Positions 41,211 to 49,273 of a stretch of DNA of 64,000 nt are shown here, in pieces. The notes beneath the pieces are model-generated. The model saw nothing but the letters and a program-made list of their open reading frames with translations. It did not search any database and was not told the origin of the DNA. Source of the stretch: Hymenobacter sediminis (lineage in GTDB: Bacteria > Bacteroidota > Bacteroidia > Cytophagales > Hymenobacteraceae); assembly GCF_003231285.1 (NCBI RefSeq), contig NZ_QKNS01000001.1, forward strand, positions 1,116,001 to 1,180,000, given 5' to 3'. The stretch's first letter is position 1. The number at the start of each line of letters is the position of its first letter. The translations under genes and the position numbers were made by a program.

Positions 41211-41972
41211 ATGCCTACCACCTACACCGCGCCTGCCGCTGAGAAAACCATCGAAAATCAGCGGGTTCTGCAGGCTTTCTACCCGCCGCTAACCCAGGAG
41301 ACGACACGCCGCTCGCCCATGCGGGAGCTGATTTCCACTGTGCTTTCACACCGGACCACGCATGCCGATGAGGAGCTAGCCTACGACCGGATGCTAGAGG
41401 CTTTCGGCGACTGGGAGGGGGTAGTAAATGCACCTACTCAAGAGTTGGCTCATGCCATCCGAACTACCCGCTGGCCCGACACGCAGGCTCCTCGCATTCA
41501 AGAAATCCTGCGCCGCATCAAAGCCGAGCGTGGCGAGTACAACTTAGATTTTCTGGACGAATGGCCCACCGAGAAGGGGATGCAGTGGCTAAACGACATG
41601 CCCGGTATTGGGCTTAAAACGGCCTCTTTGGTGCTCTTGTTTAATTTCCGCAAGCCTGTGCTGCCCGTGGATACGCACGTGCACCGCGTGGCCCAGCGCG
41701 TGGGCATGATCGGACCCAAAGCCTCTGTGGAAAAAGCCCATCAAGTACTGCTGGATCAGTTGCCCAAAGACTCTTTACTGCTACTCAACTTCCATAAGCA
41801 CAACTACTGGCACGGCCAGAAAATTTGCTTTTTTACCAAGCCCGACTGTGCCCGTTGCCCCCTGAAAGGCTTCTGCAACTATTATCTGGAGCACTACGGC
41901 CCTGCTACCCCTGAGGCCCTGGCAGCTACCCCTTCCCGCTGGGATACGGCCTGGGGGGCTTTACCACATTAG
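41211..41972 (+). CDS. Endonuclease III-like HhH-GPD DNA glycosylase
   Basis: The 253-residue protein has the helix-hairpin-helix MPGIGLKTASLVLLF with the catalytic-type Lys, the Asp in VDTHVHR and a complete 4Fe-4S motif C-x6-C-x2-C-x5-C near the C terminus (CFFTKPDCARCPLKGFC). It would remove oxidised pyrimidines in base-excision repair. An N-terminal extension of about 35 residues and a short C-terminal tail make it longer than E. coli Nth (211 residues). It could be a second Nth-type paralog rather than the main one. No operon partner. Confidence 0.85.
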   Translation: MPTTYTAPAAEKTIENQRVLQAFYPPLTQETTRRSPMRELISTVLSHRTTHADEELAYDRMLEAFGDWEGVVNAPTQELAHAIRTTRWPDTQAPRIQEILRRIKAERGEYNLDFLDEWPTEKGMQWLNDMPGIGLKTASLVLLFNFRKPVLPVDTHVHRVAQRVGMIGPKASVEKAHQVLLDQLPKDSLLLLNFHKHNYWHGQKICFFTKPDCARCPLKGFCNYYLEHYGPATPEALAATPSRWDTAWGALPH

Positions 41973-42044
41973 AAGGGGGTAGAGAACCTGATATCCTTTT
42001 AGCGGTTTCAGGGTTATGTAGCGGCGGCTTGTGTTTCCAAGCTG

Positions 42045-42052
42045 TACCTTTA
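42045..42052 (+). promoter_or_regulatory. -7 promoter box close to the radical SAM start codon
   Basis: TACCTTTA (one base off consensus) ends 7 nt before the ATG at 42060, implying a leaderless or very short leader. Confidence 0.4.
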
Positions 42053-42059
42053 CCGCCCT

Positions 42060-43043
42060 ATGCGCCTTGTTCGTCATCCGGTTCTGTGCAACTATTACGT
42101 TACCTACCGGTGTAATGCGCGTTGCTCGTTCTGTGATATTTGGGAGAAGCCTTCGCCCTACATTCAGCTCGAGGATGTGGAGCGCAACCTGCGTGACCTA
42201 AAGCGGCTGGGCGTATCGGTGGTAGATTTTACCGGCGGCGAGCCGCTGCTGCACCGCCAGATCCATGAGTTTGTGGGGCTAGCGCACGACATGGGTTTCA
42301 TCACAACCCTGACAACTAACTGCCTGCTCTACCCTAAATATGCCGAGAAGCTGCGCGGCAAGGTAGACATGCTGCACTTCTCCCTCGATGCCTCCGAGAA
42401 AGAAGTGCACGACAAGGGTAGGGGGGTAGCATGCTTTGATTTTGTACTGGAAAGTATTCGGGTAGCCCGGGAGCTGGGTGAGCGGCCCGATGTGTTGTTC
42501 ACGGTGTTCCGCGAAAACCTGGCTGATCTGGAAAAGGTGTACCAGGAAATAACCCGGCCTAACAAGCTGGTGCTCATTCTTAACCCAGCGTTTGAGTACA
42601 ATGCCGTGGACACCGGCGAACAGTTGACGCCAGATGAGTTGGACTACCTCTCTGCTTTTGGCAAGCGGCCCGGTGTGTACCTGAACGAGGCGTTTATTCA
42701 GCTGCGGCGCGACGGTGGTAACCATGTGGTTGCTCCGGTGTGCCGGGCGGCCAGCACTACCCTTGTCATTTCGCCTAGCAACGAGTTGGTGCTGCCTTGC
42801 TACCACTTGGGTGAGCAGAAATTCCCCATCAACGGCCAGCTCCATGAGCTTTACACCTCGGAGCCAGTGCAGCAGCTAGCCGCGCTGGAAGGCCGCCTAC
42901 CCCAATGCGAAGGCTGTACCATTAACTGCTACATGCAGCCCAGCTTCGCGGTAGAAACCAGCAAGTACTTTTGGCAGGCCCTGCCCAGCACCCTGAAGTA
43001 TAACTGGGAAAAAGGCACTTGGAAGCGCATGGTGAAGTGGTGA
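42060..43043 (+). CDS. Radical SAM/SPASM-type protein
   Basis: The 327-residue enzyme has the radical SAM cluster CNARCSFCD, the GGEP motif (FTGGEPLLH) and a C-terminal Cys set (VCRAAS...LPCYHLG, CEGCTINCYM) suggesting a SPASM/twitch auxiliary cluster. N-terminal YVTYRCNARCSFCDIWE resembles the HpnH/MoaA/NirJ-like group. It would cleave S-adenosylmethionine to make a radical for a modification I cannot name. No peptide substrate gene lies beside it. The next gene is separated by 76 nt. Confidence 0.85.
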   Translation: MRLVRHPVLCNYYVTYRCNARCSFCDIWEKPSPYIQLEDVERNLRDLKRLGVSVVDFTGGEPLLHRQIHEFVGLAHDMGFITTLTTNCLLYPKYAEKLRGKVDMLHFSLDASEKEVHDKGRGVACFDFVLESIRVARELGERPDVLFTVFRENLADLEKVYQEITRPNKLVLILNPAFEYNAVDTGEQLTPDELDYLSAFGKRPGVYLNEAFIQLRRDGGNHVVAPVCRAASTTLVISPSNELVLPCYHLGEQKFPINGQLHELYTSEPVQQLAALEGRLPQCEGCTINCYMQPSFAVETSKYFWQALPSTLKYNWEKGTWKRMVKW

Positions 43044-43119
43044 GTGTATCGTTCAATCGGCGCTAGTGGTGTAGTTTGCGCCAACAGAACGCTACACGCA
43101 CCATCTCACCACCGACCAT

Positions 43120-43635
43120 ATGCCTCTTATTCTTCCAGTTCAGGGCAAACATCCGCAGCTTGGCACCGACTGCTTCGTGGCAGATAATGCTACCATTGTC
43201 GGCGACGTGACCCTAGGGCCTAACTGCACCGTGTGGTTCAATGCCGTTATTCGGGGCGATGTGAACAGCATCCGCATCGGCGACAAAACCAACGTGCAGG
43301 ACGGAGCCGTGATTCACTGCACATATCAGAAGGCAGCTACTACTATCGGCTCCCGCGTCAGTATTGGGCATAAGGCCATCGTGCACGGTTGCACCGTGGA
43401 AGACGATGTGCTGATTGGCATGGGCGCCATTGTAATGGACCACGCCGTAGTGGGAGCCGGCTGCATTATTGCGGCTGGAGCCGTGGTGCTAGAGAATACC
43501 CAGTGCGAGCCTGGCCACCTCTATGCGGGCATTCCGGCGCGTAAAATCAAACCCGTAACGGAGGAGCAGCGCGCTAACATGCTCCGCACCGCCGACAACT
43601 ATGTGATGTACGCTGGCTGGTTTAAGCCGGAATAA
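43120..43635 (+). CDS. Gamma-carbonic-anhydrase-like (YrdA/PaaY) hexapeptide protein
   Basis: The 171-residue left-handed beta-helix has repeated hexapeptides (ATIVGDVTLGPNCTVWFNAVIRGDVNSIRIGDKTNVQDGAVIH). The three zinc histidines are those in AVIHC and in GHKAIVHGC. It belongs to the gamma-carbonic anhydrase family found in most bacteria; activity of the YrdA-type is often weak or unknown. The C-terminal helix (EEQRANMLRTADNYVMYAGWF) is typical. It may be co-transcribed with the radical SAM gene but functional linkage is not evident. Confidence 0.9.
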   Translation: MPLILPVQGKHPQLGTDCFVADNATIVGDVTLGPNCTVWFNAVIRGDVNSIRIGDKTNVQDGAVIHCTYQKAATTIGSRVSIGHKAIVHGCTVEDDVLIGMGAIVMDHAVVGAGCIIAAGAVVLENTQCEPGHLYAGIPARKIKPVTEEQRANMLRTADNYVMYAGWFKPE

Positions 43636-43716
43636 GGGGGTAGGGCTCTAATGGAAAGCTGGACCTTTTGTTTTATCATTGGACTAAACTGTCCAAGGGA
43701 ATAATTGGGCAGGCCT

Positions 43717-43724
43717 TACCTTAT
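43717..43724 (+). promoter_or_regulatory. Promoter-like box before the small membrane protein gene
   Basis: TACCTTAT resembles TAnnTTTG with two changes and ends 7 nt before the ATG at 43732. Confidence 0.3.
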
Positions 43725-43731
43725 TTCCTTT

Positions 43732-44028
43732 ATGAAAAAACATTACTCTCTAGGGTTAGCTGCTGTGCTAACCCTCACTTCCGTGTTCTCGCATGGACAA
43801 ACTATAACTTCTCGTACTGCTACCCCTACCACAGTAGTAGCCTTGGCTACTACTCCGGCGGAGACACCAGCCCTAGCTTCGGTTCAGGCCGCAGCTCCTA
43901 CAGCCTATTCTCAATCTGCTTCTACAAAAGAAGTAGTTCGTAAGAAAAAGAAATCAGGTAAAACGGTGTGGATAGTAGTGGGTGTAGCGGCAGCTCTCGC
44001 CTTATTGCGTATCCTAACGGCTTCGTAA
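43732..44028 (+). CDS. Small secreted or bitopic protein of unknown function
   Basis: The 98-residue product has a signal sequence (MKKHYSLGLAAVLTLTSVFSHGQ), a Thr/Ala/Pro-rich middle, a basic patch (VVRKKKKSGKT) and a C-terminal hydrophobic helix (VWIVVGVAAALALLRILTAS). It may be a cleaved, tail-anchored periplasmic protein. The frame uses common codons and is bracketed by a promoter-like box and a good terminator. A longer overlapping frame from 43668 was set aside as non-coding. Confidence 0.65.
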   Translation: MKKHYSLGLAAVLTLTSVFSHGQTITSRTATPTTVVALATTPAETPALASVQAAAPTAYSQSASTKEVVRKKKKSGKTVWIVVGVAAALALLRILTAS

Positions 44029-44047
44029 GTTTTCTTGCTTGAGGTAA

Positions 44048-44093
44048 CAACACAAAAAAACGCCCCCACAACAGGAGGGCGTTTTTTGTGTTG
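44048..44093. terminator. Bidirectional terminator
   Basis: Arms 44048-44065 and 44077-44093 form a 17-bp stem with A-run and T-run flanks between two converging genes. Confidence 0.88.
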
Positions 44094-44111
44094 CCATTAA
44101 TACGCTAACGG

Positions 44112-45467
44112 CTATAAATCCAGTGCTTCGTCAGGGTCTTCATTTTCCTCCTGAACTGTAACGCGAAGCTGTACCAGTTCTACTGAGCGTCGTGAGCGTT
44201 GTAGCACCCGGAACTCGTAGTTGTCGAGCACGGCCACATCGCCGACCTCCGGGATGTTGCCGTACAGCACGTTCAGCAGACCGCCCACGGTTTCGTAGTC
44301 GTCGCCTTCTGGGAGGGGGTAGGGGAGGTACTCGTTGGCATCGGGAATGGCAGTGGCGGTATTCACGCGGTATTCGGTTTCCGACACCTTTTCCACTACT
44401 GGAACTTCGTTGTCGTACTCGTCCTGGATTTCGCCCACCAGCTCCTCCATAATATCCTCAATGGTCACGATGCCGGATACACCCCCAAACTCGTCGGAGA
44501 CAATGGCCATGTGCATGTGCTTGCGCTGAAACTGGCGAAGCAGGCGGTTAATCTTCTTGGTTTCCGGCACAAAGTAGGCCGGCCGAATGATTTTGGCTAG
44601 CTCAATGGGTTCCTGACGCCGGATGATCTGGAGTAGGTCCTTCACGTAGAGCACCCCCACAATGTTATCGATGTTGCCCTCGTACACCGGAATGCGCGAG
44701 TATCCTTCGTTGTACACCGCTTCTAGCACTGCGTCCTGCGGGGTGCTCACATCAATGGCCGAGAGCTTGGTGCGCGGCACCATAATCTGCTTCACCATCC
44801 GGTCATTGAACTCGAACACGTTTTCCAGTAGCTCGTGCTCCGACTCCTGAATTTCACCGCTTTGCTTGCTTTGGTCCAGCAGCAGGCGCAACTCCTCGGT
44901 GGTGTGCACCTCGTGTTCCGAAGCCGGTTGAATACCAAACAGACGCAGAATAGCGTTGCTCAGCATATTCATCAGCCCAATAATGGGGGAGAATATCTTG
45001 TAGAACACTTTCAATGGGCCTGACACGACTAGGCTCACTGCTTCAGACCGCTGAATAGCCAGCGACTTGGGCACTAATTCACCCAGCACGATGTGCATGA
45101 TGGTAATCAGAGCAAAAGAAATCGGGACGGCAATGCGGTGGGCCAGCGCTTCATTAACCACCACGCCAAAGCTCGCCAGCAACGGCTCCAGGCCGGTGTA
45201 GGGCAGCACATCCAGCACGATTTCGGCCATAACCTCTTCGCCTACCCAACCCAACGCCAGTGATGCCAGCGTAATGCCCAACTGCGTAGCGGAGAGGTAG
45301 GCATCTAGCTTATGCACTAAGCCCAGCGTTAGCTTGGCCCAGCGGTTTCCTTCCTGCGCCCGTAGCTCCAGCTGTGACACCCTGACTTTAACAAGGGCGA
45401 ACTCAGCAGCCACAAAAAAGCCGTTAGCTACAACGAGCAGAATAGTAAATAAGATGTTTAAGCCCAT
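44112..45467 (-). CDS. CNNM/CorC-type membrane protein (hemolysin C-like, DUF21-CBS-CorC_HlyC)
   Basis: The 451-residue protein has three to four N-terminal membrane segments (DUF21, including ALVKVRVSQLELRAQEGNRWA), a CBS pair (IMVPRTKLSAIDVST...YSRIPVYEGNIDNIVGVLYVKDLL and VSDEFGGVSGIVTIEDIMEELVGEIQDEYD) and a C-terminal CorC_HlyC domain. The family, often called hemolysin, includes magnesium/cobalt efflux proteins regulated by nucleotide binding to CBS. GldE of gliding bacteria has the same layout, but I see nothing specific to GldE here. An exact TACTTTTG promoter box lies upstream. Confidence 0.9.
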   Translation of the reverse strand: MGLNILFTILLVVANGFFVAAEFALVKVRVSQLELRAQEGNRWAKLTLGLVHKLDAYLSATQLGITLASLALGWVGEEVMAEIVLDVLPYTGLEPLLASFGVVVNEALAHRIAVPISFALITIMHIVLGELVPKSLAIQRSEAVSLVVSGPLKVFYKIFSPIIGLMNMLSNAILRLFGIQPASEHEVHTTEELRLLLDQSKQSGEIQESEHELLENVFEFNDRMVKQIMVPRTKLSAIDVSTPQDAVLEAVYNEGYSRIPVYEGNIDNIVGVLYVKDLLQIIRRQEPIELAKIIRPAYFVPETKKINRLLRQFQRKHMHMAIVSDEFGGVSGIVTIEDIMEELVGEIQDEYDNEVPVVEKVSETEYRVNTATAIPDANEYLPYPLPEGDDYETVGGLLNVLYGNIPEVGDVAVLDNYEFRVLQRSRRSVELVQLRVTVQEENEDPDEALDL

Positions 45468-45511
45468 AGGTTCGGAAGCGAGACTCGACCGGTCTGCCTT
45501 CCTTTATAAGG

Positions 45512-45519
45512 CAAAAGTA
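45512..45519 (-). promoter_or_regulatory. -7 promoter box of the CNNM/CorC-type gene
   Basis: Minus-strand TACTTTTG, exact TAnnTTTG match, 44 nt upstream of the ATG at 45467. Confidence 0.5.
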
Positions 45520-45694
45520 CGACATTCGGCGCAAGCGGTTCGGAATGAATGACGCCGGATGCGGGGAAAGGTTATGTGTGAGCTCCGAAGCAAACCAGTT
45601 AGTTTGTAAAACTCGTAGCCTAGCGTGGCTGTTGCGGTTTCTACCGACCTTTGTTTTTCCATCGGCTTGTCCCTGTAGTTTCTTCCCTGAATTC

Positions 45695-47911
45695 ATGCCT
45701 CGCAGTAAATTTCTTTTGCTTCCGTTGGTGCTTCTGCTACTGGCCTTTTGGCCAGCAGCAGCCCAAATCCTGACGCCCACCAAGCTTTCCAGCGCCGTAA
45801 GCAAGTCTGCGGCGAAGGTGGGCGAGGAAGTGGAGCTTATCGTAAATGCCCGCATCGACGACAAGTGGCACCTGTACGCCACCAACTTCGACCCCGACCT
45901 GGGCCCGACGGTGTTCACCTTCACCTTTGCTAAAAGTCCTGCCTACGAGCTAGTAGGTAAGCCGCAATCCGTCGGTACCAAAAAGAAATTCGACGAAGTT
46001 TTTAAAGGTGATGTCACCTACTTCGAGCGCACCGGCCTGATTAAGCAGCGCATTCGGGTGCTGCAACCCGGCACACTCACCATTAAAGCTGAAACCGAGT
46101 TTCAGACCTGCACTGACATAGATGGCCGCTGCATTCCCGGTGAAGAAAGCCTGAGCTTCGGCCCAATAGAAGTTACCGGCTCAGCAGCCTCCCCCGCGCC
46201 TACCCGCGCCGGCTCCTCGGGGGCCAGCGTAACGCCGGCCGCTCCCGCTGCCACCACCACAGCCGTCGTCGCTGCTGATACGGCCGCGCCTGTAACAGCT
46301 TCCGCTGCCCCCGCTGCTACCCCCGATTCAGCCGCCAACCCCACTGAAGCTTCTCCGGCTAGAGTCGCCTCTGCGGCCGCTCCAGCAGTTGCAGCCTCAA
46401 CCGCCGCAGCAGCGGCTACTGATGCGTCGGCTGGCGGGCTCTGGAGCTTTGCTCTGGCGGCTTTCGTTTCGGGGCTGCTCGCCCTGATTACGCCCTGCGT
46501 ATTTCCCCTCATCCCGATGACAGTGTCGTTTTTTACCAGCGGCTCCGGCTCCCGGCAACAAGGCATCCTGAAGGCCGTGGTGTATGGGCTGTCCATCATC
46601 TTTGTGTATGTGGTGGTGGGGCTGCTTGTCACGGTTCTTCTCGGGGCTGATGGGCTCAACCTAATCAGTACACACTGGTTGCCCAACCTGATTTTCTTTG
46701 TGGTTTTCGTGGTGTTTGGCCTGTCTTTTCTGGGTCTATTCGAAATTACCCTACCCCACGGTATGGTTAACAAGATTGACGCTCAGGCTGATAAAGGCGG
46801 CTGGGGAGGCGTATTCTTCATGGCTCTGACCCTGGTAGTGGTGTCGTTTTCCTGCACCGGCCCCATCGTGGCTACCATCCTGAGCCTGGCGGCGCAAGGC
46901 GAGCGGCTGACACCGGTAGTGGGCATGCTGGGCTTTTCTTTGGCCTTCGCCCTGCCGTTCACCCTGTTCGCTATCTTCCCGGCTTGGCTAAAAGGCCTAC
47001 CCCGCTCGGGCGGCTGGCTGAACACAGTGAAGGTAGTGCTAGGCTTTGTGGAACTGATGCTGGCGCTCAAGTTCTTGAGCATGGCCGACTTGGCTTACCA
47101 TTGGAACCTGCTTCCGCGTGATATTTATTTGGTCCTGTGGATTGCTCTGTCGGGGCTGCTGGGCTTCTACCTACTTGGCCGCTTCAAACTCTCCCACGAT
47201 TCCGACCTGACGCACCTGAGCGTAGGGCGCCTGCTGATGGCCGTACTGGCATTCAGCTTCATGACCTATCTGGTGCCTGGGCTATTTGGCGCGCCGCTGC
47301 CTTTGCTGGCGGGCTACCTACCGCCCCAAAGCCGCAACGATTTTACTCTGGCGGCAGGTGAATCAACCACTGCCGTACCTGCTGCTACTGCAGCCAACGC
47401 CCTCTGCGAGGCACCACGTTACGCCGAGTTTCTGGAGCTACCCCACGGCCTGCCGGGCTATTTCGATCTGGAGCAAGCCCGCCGCTGCGCTCGTACCCAG
47501 AACAAGCCCATCTTTATCGATTTTACGGGGCACGCCTGCGTGAACTGCCGCAAAATGGAGGCTACCGTCTGGAAGGACCCACGAGTGCTCAAGCGCCTAC
47601 GCGACGATTTTGTAGTCGTGGCCCTTTATGTGGATGATAAAGCCGAGCTACCCCAGAACGAACAGTACGTTTCTACTCACGATGGGAAAACCAAAGCTAC
47701 TTTGGGCAAGAAAAACGCCGATATTCAGCTTACCGGCTTCAATGTGAATGCGCAGCCCTACTATGTGCTCCTCGACCCGAATGCTACCCCTGACTTGGCG
47801 CACACCTTGGCTCCGCCCATTGCTTACGAGCCGGATGCAAATGCCTTTGTCCAGTTTCTGGACGCTGGCCTAGCCCGGTTCCGGCAGCAATCAGCTCTGG
47901 CTGGGCGATAA
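45695..47911 (+). CDS. dsbD: Thiol:disulfide interchange protein DsbD-like
   Basis: The 738-residue product starts with a signal peptide (MPRSKFLLLPL...AAAQ) and a periplasmic N-terminal domain. A long Ala/Pro/Thr linker (about residues 168-250) follows. The membrane domain holds redox cysteines C268 (ITPCVFPLIPM) and C387 (SFSCTGPIVA), and the C-terminal thioredoxin domain has C615-x-x-C618 (GHACVNCRKM). It passes electrons from cytoplasmic thioredoxin to periplasmic partners. A thioredoxin gene lies at 50306. The N-terminal domain has a Cys pair (TCTDIDGRC) too. Start chosen at the signal peptide; the frame upstream is unsupported. Confidence 0.9.
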   Translation: MPRSKFLLLPLVLLLLAFWPAAAQILTPTKLSSAVSKSAAKVGEEVELIVNARIDDKWHLYATNFDPDLGPTVFTFTFAKSPAYELVGKPQSVGTKKKFDEVFKGDVTYFERTGLIKQRIRVLQPGTLTIKAETEFQTCTDIDGRCIPGEESLSFGPIEVTGSAASPAPTRAGSSGASVTPAAPAATTTAVVAADTAAPVTASAAPAATPDSAANPTEASPARVASAAAPAVAASTAAAAATDASAGGLWSFALAAFVSGLLALITPCVFPLIPMTVSFFTSGSGSRQQGILKAVVYGLSIIFVYVVVGLLVTVLLGADGLNLISTHWLPNLIFFVVFVVFGLSFLGLFEITLPHGMVNKIDAQADKGGWGGVFFMALTLVVVSFSCTGPIVATILSLAAQGERLTPVVGMLGFSLAFALPFTLFAIFPAWLKGLPRSGGWLNTVKVVLGFVELMLALKFLSMADLAYHWNLLPRDIYLVLWIALSGLLGFYLLGRFKLSHDSDLTHLSVGRLLMAVLAFSFMTYLVPGLFGAPLPLLAGYLPPQSRNDFTLAAGESTTAVPAATAANALCEAPRYAEFLELPHGLPGYFDLEQARRCARTQNKPIFIDFTGHACVNCRKMEATVWKDPRVLKRLRDDFVVVALYVDDKAELPQNEQYVSTHDGKTKATLGKKNADIQLTGFNVNAQPYYVLLDPNATPDLAHTLAPPIAYEPDANAFVQFLDAGLARFRQQSALAGR

Positions 47912-47932
47912 ATTCATGAAAAGATCATCTCT

Positions 47933-47976
47933 GAAAGCCTCACTTTGTCTAAGAACGAAGTGAGGCTTTCGTTTAA
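47933..47976 (+). terminator. Terminator of dsbD
   Basis: GAAAGCCTCACTT (47933-47945) pairs with AAGTGAGGCTTTC (47958-47970), then GTTTAAT. Confidence 0.85.
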
Positions 47977-48135
47977 TAAGCAGTAATGAATCAGAGGGCT
48001 GGTGTTACGTAAAGCGTAATTGGGAGCAACTCAGATACAACACGCTTATTCTAGGTAATTGAGGGCTTTTTTTGCGACAACCAGTGCTTTTTCGGGGATA
48101 ATCTGCCAACTTTGCGGCCGATTTAGCTGAAAAGC

Positions 48136-48174
48136 GGTGCTTTTTAAGAAAAAGCATAAAATATGCTTAGCACC
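48136..48174. repeat. Nested AT-rich palindrome beyond the RNA terminator
   Basis: GGTGCT (48136-48141) and AGCACC (48169-48174) enclose AAGCATA/TATGCTT (48152-48158, 48162-48168). The role is unknown; it lies just past the terminator of the tRNA-like RNA. No gene is credible in 47976-48180. Confidence 0.5.
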
Positions 48175-48180
48175 AGATGT

Positions 48181-48216
48181 AAAAAAATAAAAGGCGGCAC
48201 CCACCCAGATGCCGCC
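48181..48216 (-). terminator. Terminator of the tRNA-like RNA
   Basis: A perfect 7-bp GC-rich stem (48216-48210 with 48199-48193) is followed on the minus strand by TTTTATTTTTTT. Confidence 0.88.
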
Positions 48217-48444
48217 TCTCAATTCAGAACGTACCCACCCAGATACGTCCCGTTTTCCCTCCTCACGAAGTCCACCCAATACCGTTGCGCTGTAGAAGAA
48301 GGAGTCGAACCTTCACGGAGTAGTTAGCCGGCCGCCGGACCAGTTTTTCCCGAATCTCCACCCTCGAGAGAGGAGGGCATGTCTGCCAGTTTCATCATTC
48401 TACAGTGTGTAAAACAATCCCTTGCCGTTCGCGTTGGATTATGA
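48181..48444 (-). ncRNA. tRNA-like non-coding RNA with twin same-loop hairpins
   Basis: On the minus strand 48404-48291 forms a tRNA-like shape. The acceptor stem is TGTAGAA/TTCTACA and the D arm (ATG-AAACTGGCAGA-CAT) is of Leu type. The anticodon stem is CCCTC/GAGGG with loop CTCTCTC, the variable region is about 46 nt, and the T arm is GAAGG-TTCGACT-CCTTC. The normal tRNA-Leu variable arm is about 15 nt. Downstream are two hairpins with the identical loop TCTGGGTGGG: ACGTA/TACGT (48248-48229) and GGCGGCA/TGCCGCC (48216-48193). The second ends in a T-run and is the terminator. CCA is not encoded. It could be a degenerate tRNA, a true odd tRNA or a regulatory RNA. Confidence 0.6.
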
Positions 48445-48452
48445 CAAATGTA
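48445..48452 (-). promoter_or_regulatory. -7 promoter box of the tRNA-like RNA
   Basis: Minus-strand TACATTTG, exact TAnnTTTG, 40 nt upstream of the tRNA-like 5' end, the same distance as at tRNA-Arg. No clear TTG partner. Confidence 0.55.
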
Positions 48453-48530
48453 GCGTCTTAATCGTTGTAATAAAATAATTACAGACATTTGAATAAAAAT
48501 TTACATACTTTTTAAAAGTCAACCTCTCTC

Positions 48531-48547
48531 ATTGTAATATATACAAT
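48531..48547. promoter_or_regulatory. Palindromic operator candidate of the Lrp/AsnC gene
   Basis: ATTGTA and TACAAT arms flank ATATA, 14 nt upstream of the regulator's ATG in an AT-rich promoter region. Position and symmetry suit autoregulation. Confidence 0.4.
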
Positions 48548-48561
48548 CAACCTGGAAAAAA

Positions 48562-49047
48562 ATGGCCCGCAATTACGAACTTGACGACACCGACCGGAAG
48601 ATTCTGGCCTTGCTGATTGAAGATGCCAAGATCCCATATACCGAAATAGCACGTAAGGTGCACGTTTCCGGAGGCACAGTCCATGTCCGGATGGCTCGGC
48701 TGGAGGAGTTAGGTATTGTGCAGGGAGCAACCCTGAAAATTGATTATCAGAAGCTTGGCTATGGTGTGCGGGCTTTCCTCGGTATTTATCTGCAGAAAAG
48801 CTCCGTGTACGAGAGCGTAGTAACTGCATTGCGTCAGATTCCGGAGGTAGTAAGCATCGATTTCACTACCGGCGCCTACGGCATTTTTGCCCGTCTCATT
48901 TGCCGCGACACCAACCACTTGCGTGAGGTGCTGCATGAGCAGATTCAGTTGATAGAGGGAATTGAACGAACCGAAACCCTGATTTCTCTAGAGGAAGCTT
49001 TTAACCGTCCTATTCAACTGCAGGAAGTGGAAGAGCGGGCTAGCTAA
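48562..49047 (+). CDS. Lrp/AsnC-family transcriptional regulator
   Basis: The 161-residue regulator has an N-terminal winged HTH (LDDTDRKILALLIEDAKIPYTEIARKVHVSGGTVHVRMARLEELGIV) and a C-terminal RAM ligand-binding domain (LGIYLQKSSVYESVVTALRQIPEVVSIDFTTGAYGIFARLICRD). Members form octamers and sense amino acids such as leucine or asparagine. The sequence after the RAM domain (EEAFNRPIQLQEVEERAS) is the short tail seen in Bacteroidota homologs. No metabolic gene is next to it, so it is either a global regulator or autoregulated through the palindrome upstream. Confidence 0.93.
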   Translation: MARNYELDDTDRKILALLIEDAKIPYTEIARKVHVSGGTVHVRMARLEELGIVQGATLKIDYQKLGYGVRAFLGIYLQKSSVYESVVTALRQIPEVVSIDFTTGAYGIFARLICRDTNHLREVLHEQIQLIEGIERTETLISLEEAFNRPIQLQEVEERAS

Positions 49048-49208
49048 GTCCTGTTTGCACAATTTTCCATGGCATCAAATGCCGCTGCTCCGCTCTGCCG
49101 GGGTAGCGGCTGCTTTGCTTTTAAGGGGGTAGGCCTTGCAGTGCGGATAATAAATATTGGCCGGTAACTAGCTGAAATAGTATTTTTTAAGTTAAGTGAG
49201 CGAAGGTG

Positions 49209-49239
49209 TTGGGGGTTGGCACTCGCCTCGGTATATTTC
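49209..49239 (+). promoter_or_regulatory. Promoter of the MORN/TonB gene
   Basis: TTG (49209-49211), 20 nt, then TATATTTC (49232-49239), one base off the consensus, 34 nt upstream of the ATG. Confidence 0.5.
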
Positions 49240-49273
49240 GTACGGTCACCCTCTGGTCTTTAACTGGTTGCTC

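Noticed and set aside
43668..43943. 91-codon plus-strand frame overlapping the small membrane protein
   Set aside because: It is out of frame with the signal-peptide-bearing gene at 43732 and is rich in Ser and Tyr without a pattern.
48046..48279. 77-codon minus-strand frame
   Set aside because: It runs through the terminator hairpin and loop repeats of the tRNA-like RNA, so it is explained by that RNA.
48291..48404. tmRNA as an explanation for the tRNA-like domain
   Set aside because: A tmRNA is over 300 nt, and its tag-coding part and pseudoknots are not present; here the whole tRNA-like shape is contiguous.
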